From: Hyalangium gracile
Lineage (GTDB): Bacteria > Myxococcota > Myxococcia > Myxococcales > Myxococcaceae
Direction: 5' to 3'
Assembly (NCBI RefSeq): GCF_020103725.1
Contig: NZ_JAHXBG010000011.1
Location: 186,001-250,000, forward strand
Length of the DNA: 64,000 nucleotides
The notes beneath the pieces are model-generated. The model saw only the letters and a program-made list of their open reading frames with translations. It did no database searches and was not told the DNA's origin. Shown piece by piece: positions 20,452-28,541 of the stretch. The translations under genes and the position numbers were made by a program. How positions within the stretch are numbered: position 1 is the first letter of the stretch; each line of letters starts with the position of its first letter.

Positions 20452-21283
20452 GCTCTACCTCCACCTTGGGGGCCAGCTCCGAGAAGCTCTCGAGGAGCCG
20501 GGTACGCGTCGCGGCATTCTCCGAAGCGTTCAGGTCCACCGTGCCGTTCGGGCCTGGCGTGGCCGCCGCCCAGTTCACGGGATCGAAGACGGTGGGCGTC
20601 AGCTCGAGCCCCAGCGCCATGACGACTCGCGGGGCGTTCGCTCGGTCCGAGGGAACGTCGAGCTCCGCCGTGAGCACCGCGACCGGCTCGGCGGAGGGGT
20701 TGGCCTGGGTGAGCTCGAGCCGGAAGGGGCGCTCGCCCTCGAAGCGGGGCGGGGCGCGCCCATCGCGCACGGTGCCCTCGAGCCGCAGCGCCGTGAGCGT
20801 CCACCGGCCGCTGGACACGGTGATGCGGGGCAGCTCGCAGTCTGGCTGGCACTCCAGCTCGCGCGTCTCCGGGGCCAGCAGATCCAGCTCGCCCACGGGC
20901 AGGGTGGCGACCGTCGTGGCCGCGGCGCCTCCTCCGGCCAGCTCGGCGGCGACCTGGTCATAGGGAATGAGCGCGCCGTCCTCCCGGTCGCAGTGCCCGT
21001 TGTGGCAGATGGTGTAGCCCGGCGGAGGGTTGGACGGATCGAAGGTGGTGGGGCCGCTGGCGCCAGCGTTGCCGAGCAGCTCGATGCGCTCCAGCCGCAT
21101 CCGCGCGGTCATCACGCGCACCTGGAAGTCGGAGCTGAGGCGCTGGTAGCCGTCTCCGGCGTCGCGGCCGGCGATCGGTGTGTACGCGGCGCGCAGGGAG
21201 GGCTGGAGCACGGCGAAGCCCTCTCCGGCCTCCCAGGCACAGGCGGTGGACAGCAGCAGCGGCAGGAGGAGATGGGCGCGCAC
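20438..21283 (-). CDS. Lipoprotein inside the zinc-type uptake operon, unknown function
   Basis: 281 residues with signal peptide and lipobox (LSTAC). The mature part looks beta-rich and has a Cys/His cluster (GYTICHNGHCDREDGALIPYDQ) and a Cys pair (LECQPDCELP) that could bind metal. No named family. Its position between the binding protein and the ATPase, with 2-base and overlapping junctions, strongly suggests a role in the same metal uptake path, perhaps as a periplasmic carrier. That role is inferred from context only. Confidence 0.75.
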   Translation of the reverse strand: MRAHLLLPLLLSTACAWEAGEGFAVLQPSLRAAYTPIAGRDAGDGYQRLSSDFQVRVMTARMRLERIELLGNAGASGPTTFDPSNPPPGYTICHNGHCDREDGALIPYDQVAAELAGGGAAATTVATLPVGELDLLAPETRELECQPDCELPRITVSSGRWTLTALRLEGTVRDGRAPPRFEGERPFRLELTQANPSAEPVAVLTAELDVPSDRANAPRVVMALGLELTPTVFDPVNWAAATPGPNGTVDLNASENAATRTRLLESFSELAPKVEVEREGR

Positions 21284-21285
21284 GC

Positions 21286-22206
21286 TCAGCCCCCCTTCGG
21301 CGCGAGGGCCTGCTCGATGGACTTCACCAGCCGCTCCATGCGCTGGACGTACGTCTCGCCCTCGCGGAAGTTCGAGCCGCTGGGGAGGGTGGCGAGGCCG
21401 GCGGGGATCTTCGCGGCCAGGAGCTTGGAGGTGGCATCCGGGTAGTACTCCTCCTGGACGATGAGCCGCGCCTTCTGCTGGCGGCCCTGGGCGAGCACCC
21501 TGGCCACGTGGCCGGGATTGGGCGGGATGCCGGGCTTGGGCTCCAGGTACGCGACGGTGGTGAACCCCAGCCAGGAGCTCAGGTAGGCCGTCGTGGGGTG
21601 GTACGCGATGACTGGCATGCCGCGCAGCGCGCTCAGGCGCTTCTCCCAGCCGGCCCGGGCCGCATCCACCTCGGCGATCAACTTGTCCAGGTTCGCCTTG
21701 TAGAGGGCGGCGTTCCCCGGATCGAGCCGCGCCATCTGCGCCTGGATGCCGCGCGCCACCGCCACGGCCGAGCGGGGATCATGGAGGTAATGAGGGTTGC
21801 CGCCTGGGTGGATGTCGCCCTGGCTGCGGTCGACGCGGACGGTGGGCACCTCGAGCAGCTGCACGAACTGGGAGGCATCCAGGAAGCCCGGGTTGCCCGT
21901 GAGGATCTTCGGGTTGCGCGCGCCGAGCTGGAGCGTGGGCAGCCAACCGATCTCCAGATCCAGGCCCACGGTGATGAGGAGGTCGGCCTTGTTGAGCGCC
22001 AGGGCGAGGCTGGGCCTGGCGTCGACGAAGTGGGGATCCTGCGAGGGCAGGACCAGCGCCGTCACCGTGGCCTTGTCGCCACCCACGGCCTTGGTCAGGG
22101 CGGCCAGGTCCGGCACGGTGGTGACGATGTTGAGGTCCGCGCGAGCGGGCAGGGCGAGGAGGCAGACGAGGGCGGCGCACAGGGCCGAGAGACGCAAGGA
22201 GTTCAT
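21286..22206 (-). CDS. znuA: Metal ABC transporter substrate-binding protein, ZnuA family
   Basis: 306 residues with a cleavable signal (LLALPARA|D) and no lipobox, so periplasmic. Cluster A-1 (TroA/ZnuA) landmarks: IVTTVPDLAALTKAVGGD, the first ligand in PSQDPHFVDARPS, the second in GGNPHYLHDPRS, the third in VIAYHPTTAYLSSWLG and a final acidic ligand in IVQEEYYPD. It lacks the His-rich loop of many ZnuA proteins. It captures Zn2+ (or Mn2+) for the ZnuBC pair; zinc is favoured by the linked porin and His-rich proteins, but the metal is inferred. Confidence 0.88.
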   Translation of the reverse strand: MNSLRLSALCAALVCLLALPARADLNIVTTVPDLAALTKAVGGDKATVTALVLPSQDPHFVDARPSLALALNKADLLITVGLDLEIGWLPTLQLGARNPKILTGNPGFLDASQFVQLLEVPTVRVDRSQGDIHPGGNPHYLHDPRSAVAVARGIQAQMARLDPGNAALYKANLDKLIAEVDAARAGWEKRLSALRGMPVIAYHPTTAYLSSWLGFTTVAYLEPKPGIPPNPGHVARVLAQGRQQKARLIVQEEYYPDATSKLLAAKIPAGLATLPSGSNFREGETYVQRMERLVKSIEQALAPKGG

Positions 22207-22230
22207 CGGAAGGTCTCCAATGGAAGGGGA

Positions 22231-23598
22231 TCAGAAGGTGTGAGCGCCATGCGCGCCCACGACGGCTTCGAGGGTGAGGAAGACGGAGTAGTCCGGCCCG
22301 TCCCGCCAGCCGGCGCGATCGGTGGCCGCCTGCAGCCGCAGCCGGGAGAACTCGGTGGGCCAGAAGGTGAGGTTGGCGGAGAGGCGGTGGCGGTTGGACA
22401 GCCAGTCCGGATCGAGTGGATCGTTGGAGAGGGCGCCGTCCTGGCCGCGCGCGGGCGAGCCGAACTCGTAGCGCGCGGCGGTGGCCCAGCGCTGGGTGAA
22501 GCGCCAGAGGACCTGGGCGTAGCCGTTGACGTCGCCGAGCACGTCGTTGGGAACCTGCCGGCGGCGGTAGAGCAGCTCCGCCTGCAGGGAGACGACGGTG
22601 TTGCTGGCCACGGTGGTGGGCCGGTACTTGAGGTAGAGGTCCGTGCCGAAGACGTTGGTGTAGTTGCGATAGCCCGTGGCGTTGGGGCCCGCCGCGGAGG
22701 ACAGCCCCCACAGCAGCGACAGATCGTCCGAGAGCTCGAAGAACTGCTTCACCGCTCCGGTGAACGCGAAGTCCAGGGGCGACACGACGCGGCCGCCACC
22801 ACCGCCCAGGAAGCTGCGCGCGGTGGCCTCGCCGCTGGCGTCCGTGGCCGAGCCCACCAGCTCCACGTACCAGGGCAGCGGCGTGAGCCAGGACACTTCC
22901 AGGCCCAGGCCCGCGCCGCCCTCGGCGCCGAAGACGCGCCCGATGGCGAAGGGCTGATCGGCGAAGTCCCACGAGTGGGGGTGCGTGGGGTTGATGCGGC
23001 CGAAGCGCGTGAGGAACTGGCCGGCGCGCACCTGCAGGTTGGCGGGCAGATCCAGCGTGGTGACGTACACCTCCTCGATCTCCACGCCCGCCGGAGCGAA
23101 GACGATGTTGCTGTCGAAGCGGAAGTAGGGGTCCACCACGCTGCGCACGCTCAGCTCGAGCTGCTGGAAGTTGAACCCGTTGGTGTTCGGGTCATGCCCG
23201 CCCTGCTGCAGGGGCTCCTCGGCGGTGAAGGCCGCCAGCGCCATGTCCACGATGAAGCTCAGGTCGAGCCACTGGTTGTTGGTCCCCACCCGGACCGAGC
23301 CAGGCGAGACCTGCACGCCGGAGGTCGCGGGGGCCGGCGTCGGGGTGGCGGCGGCGGCATCCCCCTTGTCCTTGCCCAGGGCGGCCTCGATCTCGGCCAT
23401 CTCCTCCGCGCTCAGCTCCTCGCCGGTGGAGGTGCCCTCGGCGGCGGGCGGGCTCGCGTCGGCTGGAGGAGGGGACGCAGCCGGAGGAGGACTCGCGGCG
23501 GGAGGCGCCTGCTGGGCCGTGGCGGGCAGGGCACACAGCCAGAGCAGACAGGGAGCGATGCGGATGAAGCCGGAGGTCCGGCGTGAAGCGGATGGCAC
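22231..23598 (-). CDS. Outer-membrane porin-like beta-barrel protein of the zinc operon
   Basis: 455 residues; signal peptide (LCALPATAQ) followed by a Pro/Ala spacer and an acidic helix, then alternating beta strands ending in aromatic residues (VGAHGAHTF), as in phosphate-selective/maltoporin-like 16-strand porins. The motif AGQFLTRFGRINPTHPHSWDFAD is typical of porins of this kind in uptake clusters. It probably lets the metal, or a metal complex, cross the outer membrane. No TonB box or plug domain is visible. The start is GTG with GAGGAG 8 bases upstream. It lies 24 bases upstream of znuA. Confidence 0.75.
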   Translation of the reverse strand: MPSASRRTSGFIRIAPCLLWLCALPATAQQAPPAASPPPAASPPPADASPPAAEGTSTGEELSAEEMAEIEAALGKDKGDAAAATPTPAPATSGVQVSPGSVRVGTNNQWLDLSFIVDMALAAFTAEEPLQQGGHDPNTNGFNFQQLELSVRSVVDPYFRFDSNIVFAPAGVEIEEVYVTTLDLPANLQVRAGQFLTRFGRINPTHPHSWDFADQPFAIGRVFGAEGGAGLGLEVSWLTPLPWYVELVGSATDASGEATARSFLGGGGGRVVSPLDFAFTGAVKQFFELSDDLSLLWGLSSAAGPNATGYRNYTNVFGTDLYLKYRPTTVASNTVVSLQAELLYRRRQVPNDVLGDVNGYAQVLWRFTQRWATAARYEFGSPARGQDGALSNDPLDPDWLSNRHRLSANLTFWPTEFSRLRLQAATDRAGWRDGPDYSVFLTLEAVVGAHGAHTF

Positions 23599-23666
23599 TC
23601 TGAGACTCCTCGAAACCGGACGCTCGTGACACGAGCGTCAACCCAGAACTGGCGCGCTACGGGACG

Positions 23667-24089
23667 CTAGGCGCGCGCCGGCGGCGACAGCTTGGGAGCG
23701 GTGGCGAGGATGGGGACGGAGGAGAGGGACCTGGGCGGCGCGGTGGCCAGAACGCTCGTGCCCACGCACGCCGCAAGCACCAGCATCGTCTCGGGGGCCT
23801 GGGCATCACTGCGCGTGCTGGCCGTCTGCAGCGGGCACGTGTCGTGCGTGGAGCGCAGCGAGTCGACGTCCGCCTCGGCGCGAAGGGCGGAGAGCACCGG
23901 CGCGCTGCTCGAGCCGTGAGTCTGCCACTGCCCCGAGCCGCGCGCCGTCTCCTCGAAGGTCTGGTGCTCCGGGCAGAAGCGGTGCGCGTGCTCCCGGGAG
24001 TGGAGGACCGTCACCAGCGGCTGCACGATCCACAGCGCGACGAGCATCGTCGCGAGGAGGCTTCGGGGTGCAGGGGTGGGAGCGATCAT
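23667..24089 (-). CDS. Small membrane protein with His/Cys motif, first gene of zinc-type operon
   Basis: 140 residues. One membrane segment (LLATMLVALWIVQPLVTVL) is followed directly by HSREHAHRFCPEHQTFEE and later HDTCPLQ, a likely external metal site. The C-terminal part is a second hydrophobic stretch. Family unknown; the arrangement resembles the product of 12267-12722. The gene lies 68 bases upstream of the porin gene on the same strand. A role in metal sensing or periplasmic metal handling is inferred. Confidence 0.65.
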   Translation of the reverse strand: MIAPTPAPRSLLATMLVALWIVQPLVTVLHSREHAHRFCPEHQTFEETARGSGQWQTHGSSSAPVLSALRAEADVDSLRSTHDTCPLQTASTRSDAQAPETMLVLAACVGTSVLATAPPRSLSSVPILATAPKLSPPARA

Positions 24090-24238
24090 CGAGGATGATG
24101 AGGTAGCTTGACTGCTCTACTGACGGACTCCAGAGGTGTCAAGGCAGGGACGGGCAGGGGCCAGCCCCCATTCAACCAGCCTCCCATCGTGTTTCTCGAT
24201 GGGATGGTCATCGCGGACCCGGTGTTGGAGATCCACTC
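24090..24238. promoter_or_regulatory. Divergent promoter region of the zinc-type and Rieske-folE operons
   Basis: On the minus strand TTGACA (24142-24137) is followed after 17 bases by TAGAGC (24119-24114), a candidate promoter for the uptake operon with a good -35 and a poor -10. On the other side lies a perfect inverted repeat CCCATCG-N7-CGATGGG at 24184-24204, ahead of the Rieske gene. I see no classical Zur box here. Confidence 0.4.
24184..24204. repeat. Inverted repeat upstream of the Rieske-folE operon
   Basis: Perfect 7-bp arms CCCATCG / CGATGGG around TGTTTCT, 35 bases before the GTG start of the Rieske gene. It can be an operator or an mRNA hairpin in the leader. Confidence 0.4.
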
Positions 24239-24583
24239 GTGGAGAGACAACCTTCGCAGCAATACATTCCGGTGGCCCGGCTCGCGGAGCTCGACTCGCG
24301 GGGCCGGACCGTGGTGCAGGTGGAGGGGGCTCGGGTGGCCATCGTCCGTGTGGAGGGCGAGCTGTTCGCCTTCCAGGATGCCTGCCCCCACCGGGAGGGC
24401 TCGCTCTCCGAGGGAGACCTCGAGGGGTACGTGATGCACTGCCCCCTGCACGCCTGGCCCTTCGATGTGCGGACGGGCCTGTGTCCGATCATCCGAGGCG
24501 CCCGGATCCGCACCTATCCGCTGCGCGTGGTGGGTGAGGAGATTCAGGTCGCGCCGTTCTCGGGTAGCGTGTCGCCCCCCTGA
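24239..24583 (+). CDS. Rieske [2Fe-2S] ferredoxin-like protein
   Basis: 114 residues, single Rieske domain. The ligands are in the two boxes CPHREGSLSEG and CPLHAWPFDVRTG, as in NirD-like and dioxygenase ferredoxins. No signal or anchor, so cytoplasmic. It would deliver electrons to an oxygenase or reductase; no such partner is next to it. GTG start with TTGGAG 9 bases before. Its stop overlaps the folE start (TGATG), so both are co-translated. Confidence 0.85.
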   Translation: MERQPSQQYIPVARLAELDSRGRTVVQVEGARVAIVRVEGELFAFQDACPHREGSLSEGDLEGYVMHCPLHAWPFDVRTGLCPIIRGARIRTYPLRVVGEEIQVAPFSGSVSPP

Positions 24584-25239
24584 TGCCGTCACCGAACGAA
24601 GGAGCACCATCCGTGGCCAACTCCCGAGCCTCTCGCCGCCAGCCGCGAGCCACTCCGTCCGCCGCCCCCGACGTGGCCGCCATGGCCACCGCGGTGAGGG
24701 ACTTCCTGCTCGCCGCGGGCCTGTCGCTCGCGGACGAGAACCTCGCTGGAACGCCGGAGCGGGTGGCCGAGGCGTGGGCGAAGGAGTTCCTCGACGGCTA
24801 CGCGCGCACGCCCGAGCAGGCGCTCGGGGAGACCTTTCCGGGCCCCGAGGACTCCTCGGGCGAGCTGGTGGTGGTGACGAACCTGCGCTTCCGCTCCATG
24901 TGTCCGCACCACCTGCTGCCCTTCGAGGGCCGGGCGCACGTGGCGTATGTCCCCGGCAAGCAGGTGGTGGGCTTCGGGCGGCTCGCCGCGCTGGTGGACT
25001 GCTATGCCCACCGCCTCATCCTCCAGGAGGAGCTCGCCCGGCAGGTGGCTGGCTCGCTCGCCCGGGTGCTGGGCAGCCCCGCCACCGCGTGCATCATCGA
25101 GGCGAAGCAGGCCTGCCTGCGCCTCCGAGGCGACCAGCAGTCGGACGCCATCACGCACGCGGAGGCCTACGAGGGGCGCCTGCGCAAGGATGGAGCCCTG
25201 CGCCGCGAGCTCTGGACGCGGCTGGGGATGCCGCGATGA
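24583..25239 (+). CDS. folE: GTP cyclohydrolase I
   Basis: 218 residues. Converts GTP to 7,8-dihydroneopterin triphosphate, the entry to folate and pterins. The zinc site is visible: Cys and His in SMCPHHLLPFEG and the distant Cys in EAKQACLRLRGDQ (where most homologues have EHxCM). GFGRLAALVDCYAHRLILQEEL is the conserved active-site helix region. The first ~30 residues are a non-conserved extension. The start overlaps the Rieske stop, and the stop overlaps the next start (ATGA). The enzyme needs zinc and lies divergent from a zinc-type uptake operon, so shared control is possible but not shown. Confidence 0.92.
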   Translation: MPSPNEGAPSVANSRASRRQPRATPSAAPDVAAMATAVRDFLLAAGLSLADENLAGTPERVAEAWAKEFLDGYARTPEQALGETFPGPEDSSGELVVVTNLRFRSMCPHHLLPFEGRAHVAYVPGKQVVGFGRLAALVDCYAHRLILQEELARQVAGSLARVLGSPATACIIEAKQACLRLRGDQQSDAITHAEAYEGRLRKDGALRRELWTRLGMPR

Positions 25240-26666
25240 GCATGCCCTCCGAGAAGACCTTCCCGCGCGTGGAGCTCGAGCGGCTCGAGCGAGCGTGGAC
25301 GGCGCTCCTCGAGGTGCTCTCCCCCGCGCAGGTGCGCCGCGACGACGACACCCGCGCGCAATACTCCCGCGACGAGTCCGACAGCGGCGTCTACCCGCCG
25401 GACATCGTCGTCTTCCCCGAGAGCGCGGCGCAGGTCTCGGCGGTCTTCAAGACGTGCCAGGCGCTGGGCGTGCCCTTCACCCCTTGCGGCGCGCGCAGCG
25501 GCAAGAGCGGAGGCTCGCTGCCCCTGCGAGGCGGCGTGTCGGTGAGCCTGGAGCGCATGAACCGCATCCGCTCCGTCTCCGTGGAGGATCTCACCGCCGT
25601 GGTGGAGCCCGGTGTCCTCACGGGCGACCTCATGAAGGCGGTGGAGGAGGCAGGGCTCTTCTACCCGCCCGATCCGAACTCGTGGGAGTTCTGCACGATG
25701 GGCGGCAACGTCGCGGAGAACGCGGGCGGCCCCCGAGCGCTCAAGTACGGCGTCACGCGCGACTACGTCGTCGGCCTGGAGTGGGTGCTCCCCAGCGGCG
25801 ACATTGTCCAGGTGGGCCGGCGCACCATCAAGGGCGTGGCCGGCTACGATCTCGTGGGCCTCTTCGTGGGCTCCGAGGGCACGCTCGGCGTGGCCACCGA
25901 GATCACCCTCCAGCTCATCCCCAAGCCCCGGCACGTGATGACGGCGCTCGTCATCTTCGACTCGGTGCTCACCGCGGCGCGTGCCGTGACGGCGGTGCTC
26001 GCCGCGGGCATCCTGCCGCGCACGCTGGAGCTCATCGACGACGTGGCCCTGAAGGCCGTGGACGGCCGGGGCTTCCACTTCCCGCCGGGCGCCGGCTCCG
26101 CCGTCATCCTCGAGGTGGACGGCAACGTGGAGGAGGGCCTGCTGGCCGAGCTGGCCCAGGCCGGAGAGCTCTGCGAGCGCCTGGGCGCCACGCAGACGCT
26201 CGTGGCCCAGAACGAGGAGCAGCGCGAGAAGCTCTGGGCTGCCCGACGGAGCGTGTCCAGGGCCCTGCGCGCGCTCAAGCCTCACAAGATCTCGGAGGAC
26301 ATCGCGGTTCCGCGCTCCCGTATTCCCGAAATCATCGAGAAACTCAAAGCCATGGGTGCCGAGCTCGGCCTCATGGTCGCCACCTACGGGCACGCTGGAG
26401 ATGGCAATCTTCACGCCAACATCCTCTACGAGGGGCCCCACCAGCGCCCACTCGTAGAGACGGCTATCCGACGCATGCTCGAAATGACGGTGCAGCTAGG
26501 TGGCACGATCACCGGCGAGCATGGGGTAGGACACGCCAAGCGGGAGTACCTGGCCCTGGAACAGCCCCCGGCCGTGCTCGAGCTCCAGCGTCGGCTCAAG
26601 GCCTTCTTCGACCCATCAGGCCTGCTCAATCCCGAGAAAATGTTTCCCGATCCCAAGCGTTTCTAG
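25236..26666 (+). CDS. FAD-linked oxidase, glycolate oxidase GlcD / D-lactate dehydrogenase family
   Basis: 476 residues, the usual length for GlcD-type flavoproteins. The FAD-binding PCMH domain has PCGARSGKSGGSLPLRGG, FCTMGGNVAENAGGPRALKYGVTRDYV and GYDLVGLFVGSEGTLGVATEI. The C-terminal FAD-oxidase domain has MVATYGHAGDGNLHAN and GTITGEHGVGHAKREYL. These enzymes oxidise a 2-hydroxy acid (glycolate, D-lactate, D-2-hydroxyglutarate) to the 2-oxo acid. No glcE/glcF subunits are near. The ATG overlaps the folE stop; more upstream in-frame sequence belongs to folE in another frame. Confidence 0.88.
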   Translation: MSMPSEKTFPRVELERLERAWTALLEVLSPAQVRRDDDTRAQYSRDESDSGVYPPDIVVFPESAAQVSAVFKTCQALGVPFTPCGARSGKSGGSLPLRGGVSVSLERMNRIRSVSVEDLTAVVEPGVLTGDLMKAVEEAGLFYPPDPNSWEFCTMGGNVAENAGGPRALKYGVTRDYVVGLEWVLPSGDIVQVGRRTIKGVAGYDLVGLFVGSEGTLGVATEITLQLIPKPRHVMTALVIFDSVLTAARAVTAVLAAGILPRTLELIDDVALKAVDGRGFHFPPGAGSAVILEVDGNVEEGLLAELAQAGELCERLGATQTLVAQNEEQREKLWAARRSVSRALRALKPHKISEDIAVPRSRIPEIIEKLKAMGAELGLMVATYGHAGDGNLHANILYEGPHQRPLVETAIRRMLEMTVQLGGTITGEHGVGHAKREYLALEQPPAVLELQRRLKAFFDPSGLLNPEKMFPDPKRF

Positions 26667-26890
26667 AGACGCGGCAGCACTGGAAACGCGCGCCGGGCCC
26701 CCCACGTCTCAGGTGTCCCCAGGTCCCATGGAACACCCAAACGTGACGGCCCTGTCACACCCGCTAACAGGCGAAAAAATTCCCGCACTGGAATGAGAAA
26801 CCCTTTCGCTCGTTGCGCGTCTTAGTAGCAAGTCGGCGCGTTCGGGAGTGACAGCGCGTCGAGAGCATCTCGGAACGGAGGTCGGGAATC
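26667..26890. promoter_or_regulatory. Upstream region of the sigma factor gene, with an inverted repeat
   Basis: 224 bases. At 26779-26794 the sequence reads ATTCC-N6-GGAAT, a perfect inverted repeat in a locally AT-rich stretch. GTGAC...GTCAC arms occur at 26743-26758. No clear -35/-10 pair was found. These may be control sites of the sigma factor gene. Confidence 0.3.
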
Positions 26891-27643
26891 ATGGCCAACA
26901 CGACAAAGTATGCGGCAGAGGGCCTGTCGCACTATCTGCGTCACCTCGGTGGGCACCAGCAGCTCACCCGTGAGCAGGAATACGAACTGGCGAGAAGGGC
27001 GCGCAAAGGTGAGGAGTCGGCTCGGCAGACCCTGGCGACCTCCAACCTGGCGTTCGTGGTCGCCGTCGCCAAGAAGTTCGCCAACCGAGGCGCCCGGCTG
27101 GATGACCTCATCCAGGAGGGCAATGTCGGTCTGATGAAGGCGATCGAGCACTTCGATCCCAAGAAGAACGTGCGCTTCGCCACCTACGCGGTGTGGTGGA
27201 TTCGCGCCTACATCACCCGCTACCTGAAGGACAACCGCAGCCAGGTACGCGGAGGTGAGTCCGAGCGCGGCAGCATGGTGGACTTCTCCCTGGACGCCTC
27301 GATCGACGAGGAGGGAGAGACGACGTTCCTGGACCGGCTGGAGGACGCCGGCCCGTCGCCGCAGGACGTGTTCCTGTCGCGCGAGCAGAACGTGGAGGTG
27401 CAGGAGGCCCTGGCCAAGGTGCGCAAGCGCATTGGCGATCTGGGGTGGGACATCCTCCAGGAGCGGCTCACCCAGGACAAGCCGCTGACGCTGGAGGAGC
27501 TGGGTCAGCGCTGGGGCGTGTCGCGTGAGCGCGTGCGCCAGGTGGAGCTGAAGACGAAGAGCTTCCTCGAGCGCTACCTCTCCGCCTTCAACCAGGACGA
27601 GGAGAACGAGGACGCCGAGAATCTGGCCGCCGACGCGGCCTGA
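26891..27643 (+). CDS. RNA polymerase sigma-70 family factor (RpoH-like, group 3)
   Basis: 250 residues. Region 2 is complete: LATSNLAFVVAVAKKFANRG, LDDLIQEGNVGLMKAIEHFDPKKNVRFATYAVWWIRAYI. Region 4 has the helix-turn-helix LTLEELGQRWGVSRERVRQVE. Region 1.1 is absent and the length suits heat-shock or developmental sigma factors of the RpoH kind; the typical RpoH box (QRKLFFNLR) is not conserved. It directs RNA polymerase to an alternative promoter class. The tail is acidic (EENEDAENL). The ATG has GGAGGTCGGGAATC upstream. A strong terminator follows. Confidence 0.9.
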   Translation: MANTTKYAAEGLSHYLRHLGGHQQLTREQEYELARRARKGEESARQTLATSNLAFVVAVAKKFANRGARLDDLIQEGNVGLMKAIEHFDPKKNVRFATYAVWWIRAYITRYLKDNRSQVRGGESERGSMVDFSLDASIDEEGETTFLDRLEDAGPSPQDVFLSREQNVEVQEALAKVRKRIGDLGWDILQERLTQDKPLTLEELGQRWGVSRERVRQVELKTKSFLERYLSAFNQDEENEDAENLAADAA

Positions 27644-27672
27644 GTTCCTTCCCTCCCCCTCCTTCCGCGAGC

Positions 27673-27720
27673 AGGGCGGTTCCCCGGACATGGCTTCCGG
27701 GGGCCGCCCTTCTTGTTTTT
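27673..27720 (+). terminator. Rho-independent terminator of the sigma factor gene
   Basis: Long GC stem GGGCGGttCCCCGGA / TCCGGGGGCCGCCC with a CATGGCT-type loop, followed by TTCTTGTTTTT. One of the few hairpins here with a real T tract. Confidence 0.85.
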
Positions 27721-27803
27721 CTGGGCTTCCCTCTTCTCCGACGCGACCCGACATGGCAGGTCGGGTTGCTGGCGGACGAGAGCGCGTGTTAACACCGCCG
27801 CCC

Positions 27804-28541
27804 ATGCGCTTGATTTTCCTTGCCCTTTCCCTGCTCGTGGCCGTCCCGGCCCACGCGGCGGCTCCCGAGCTGCTGGCCAGCCTGGACGCGCTGCTCGTGA
27901 AGCGGGGGGAGCCGGCCGCCCTCAAGGAGCTGGAGGAGTCGCTCAAGAAGGAGCTGCAGGCGGCTCCCGAGGACTACGAGCTGCTGTGGCGCTCGGCGCG
28001 CCTGCTGGTGTGGCAGGCGGATGGGGCGGGCGAGAAGCTGAAGAAGGTGCTCGGCAAGCAGGCGTGGGACGCCTGCGAGAAGGGCGTGAAGCTGGCCCCC
28101 CAGCGTGTGGAGTGCCAGTACTACGCGGCCGCGGGCATCGGCGTGTACTCGCAGGCGGTGGGCATCATGCGGGCGCTCAAGGACGGCCTGGAGGGCAAGT
28201 TCAACGAGCGGCTCGACGCGGCCATCCAGATCGATCCCGGCTTCGAGAGCGGCGGGCCCTGGCTGGCGAAGGGTCGCTACCACTACGAGCTGCCCTGGCC
28301 GAAGCGGGACCTGGCTGAGTCCGCGAAGTTGTACGAGAAGGTGATCGCGAAGTATCCGGGCAACCTGCGCGCCTATTATTACCTGGCCGAGACGCTGCTG
28401 GCGGACGACAAGGCGCAGAAGGCCCAGGAGGCGATCCAGAAGGTGAAGCAGGGCAGTATTGCGTACGACCCGCCGGAGGGCCGGCGGGTTCAAGAGTGGG
28501 CCAAGTCGGTGGAAGCGAAGATCGCGAAGGAGCTGGAATGA
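27804..28541 (+). CDS. TatT-like (TRAP-associated) TPR protein, secreted
   Basis: 245 residues with a signal peptide (LLVAVPAHAA). The helical repeat region resembles the TatT family of TRAP-transporter-associated TPR proteins: CQYYAAAGIGVYSQAVG, FNERLDAAIQIDPGFESGGP and LRAYYYLAETLLAD. Those proteins sit in the periplasm and bind lipophilic ligands in some bacteria; no TRAP transporter genes are here. It overlaps the acyl-CoA ligase start (ATGA), so a link with fatty acid handling is plausible but inferred. Confidence 0.65.
   Translation: MRLIFLALSLLVAVPAHAAAPELLASLDALLVKRGEPAALKELEESLKKELQAAPEDYELLWRSARLLVWQADGAGEKLKKVLGKQAWDACEKGVKLAPQRVECQYYAAAGIGVYSQAVGIMRALKDGLEGKFNERLDAAIQIDPGFESGGPWLAKGRYHYELPWPKRDLAESAKLYEKVIAKYPGNLRAYYYLAETLLADDKAQKAQEAIQKVKQGSIAYDPPEGRRVQEWAKSVEAKIAKELE

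Noticed and set aside
24090-24238. Classical Zur box in the zinc operon promoter
   Set aside because: No GTTATANTATAAC-like palindrome is present; only the CCCATCG/CGATGGG repeat was found.
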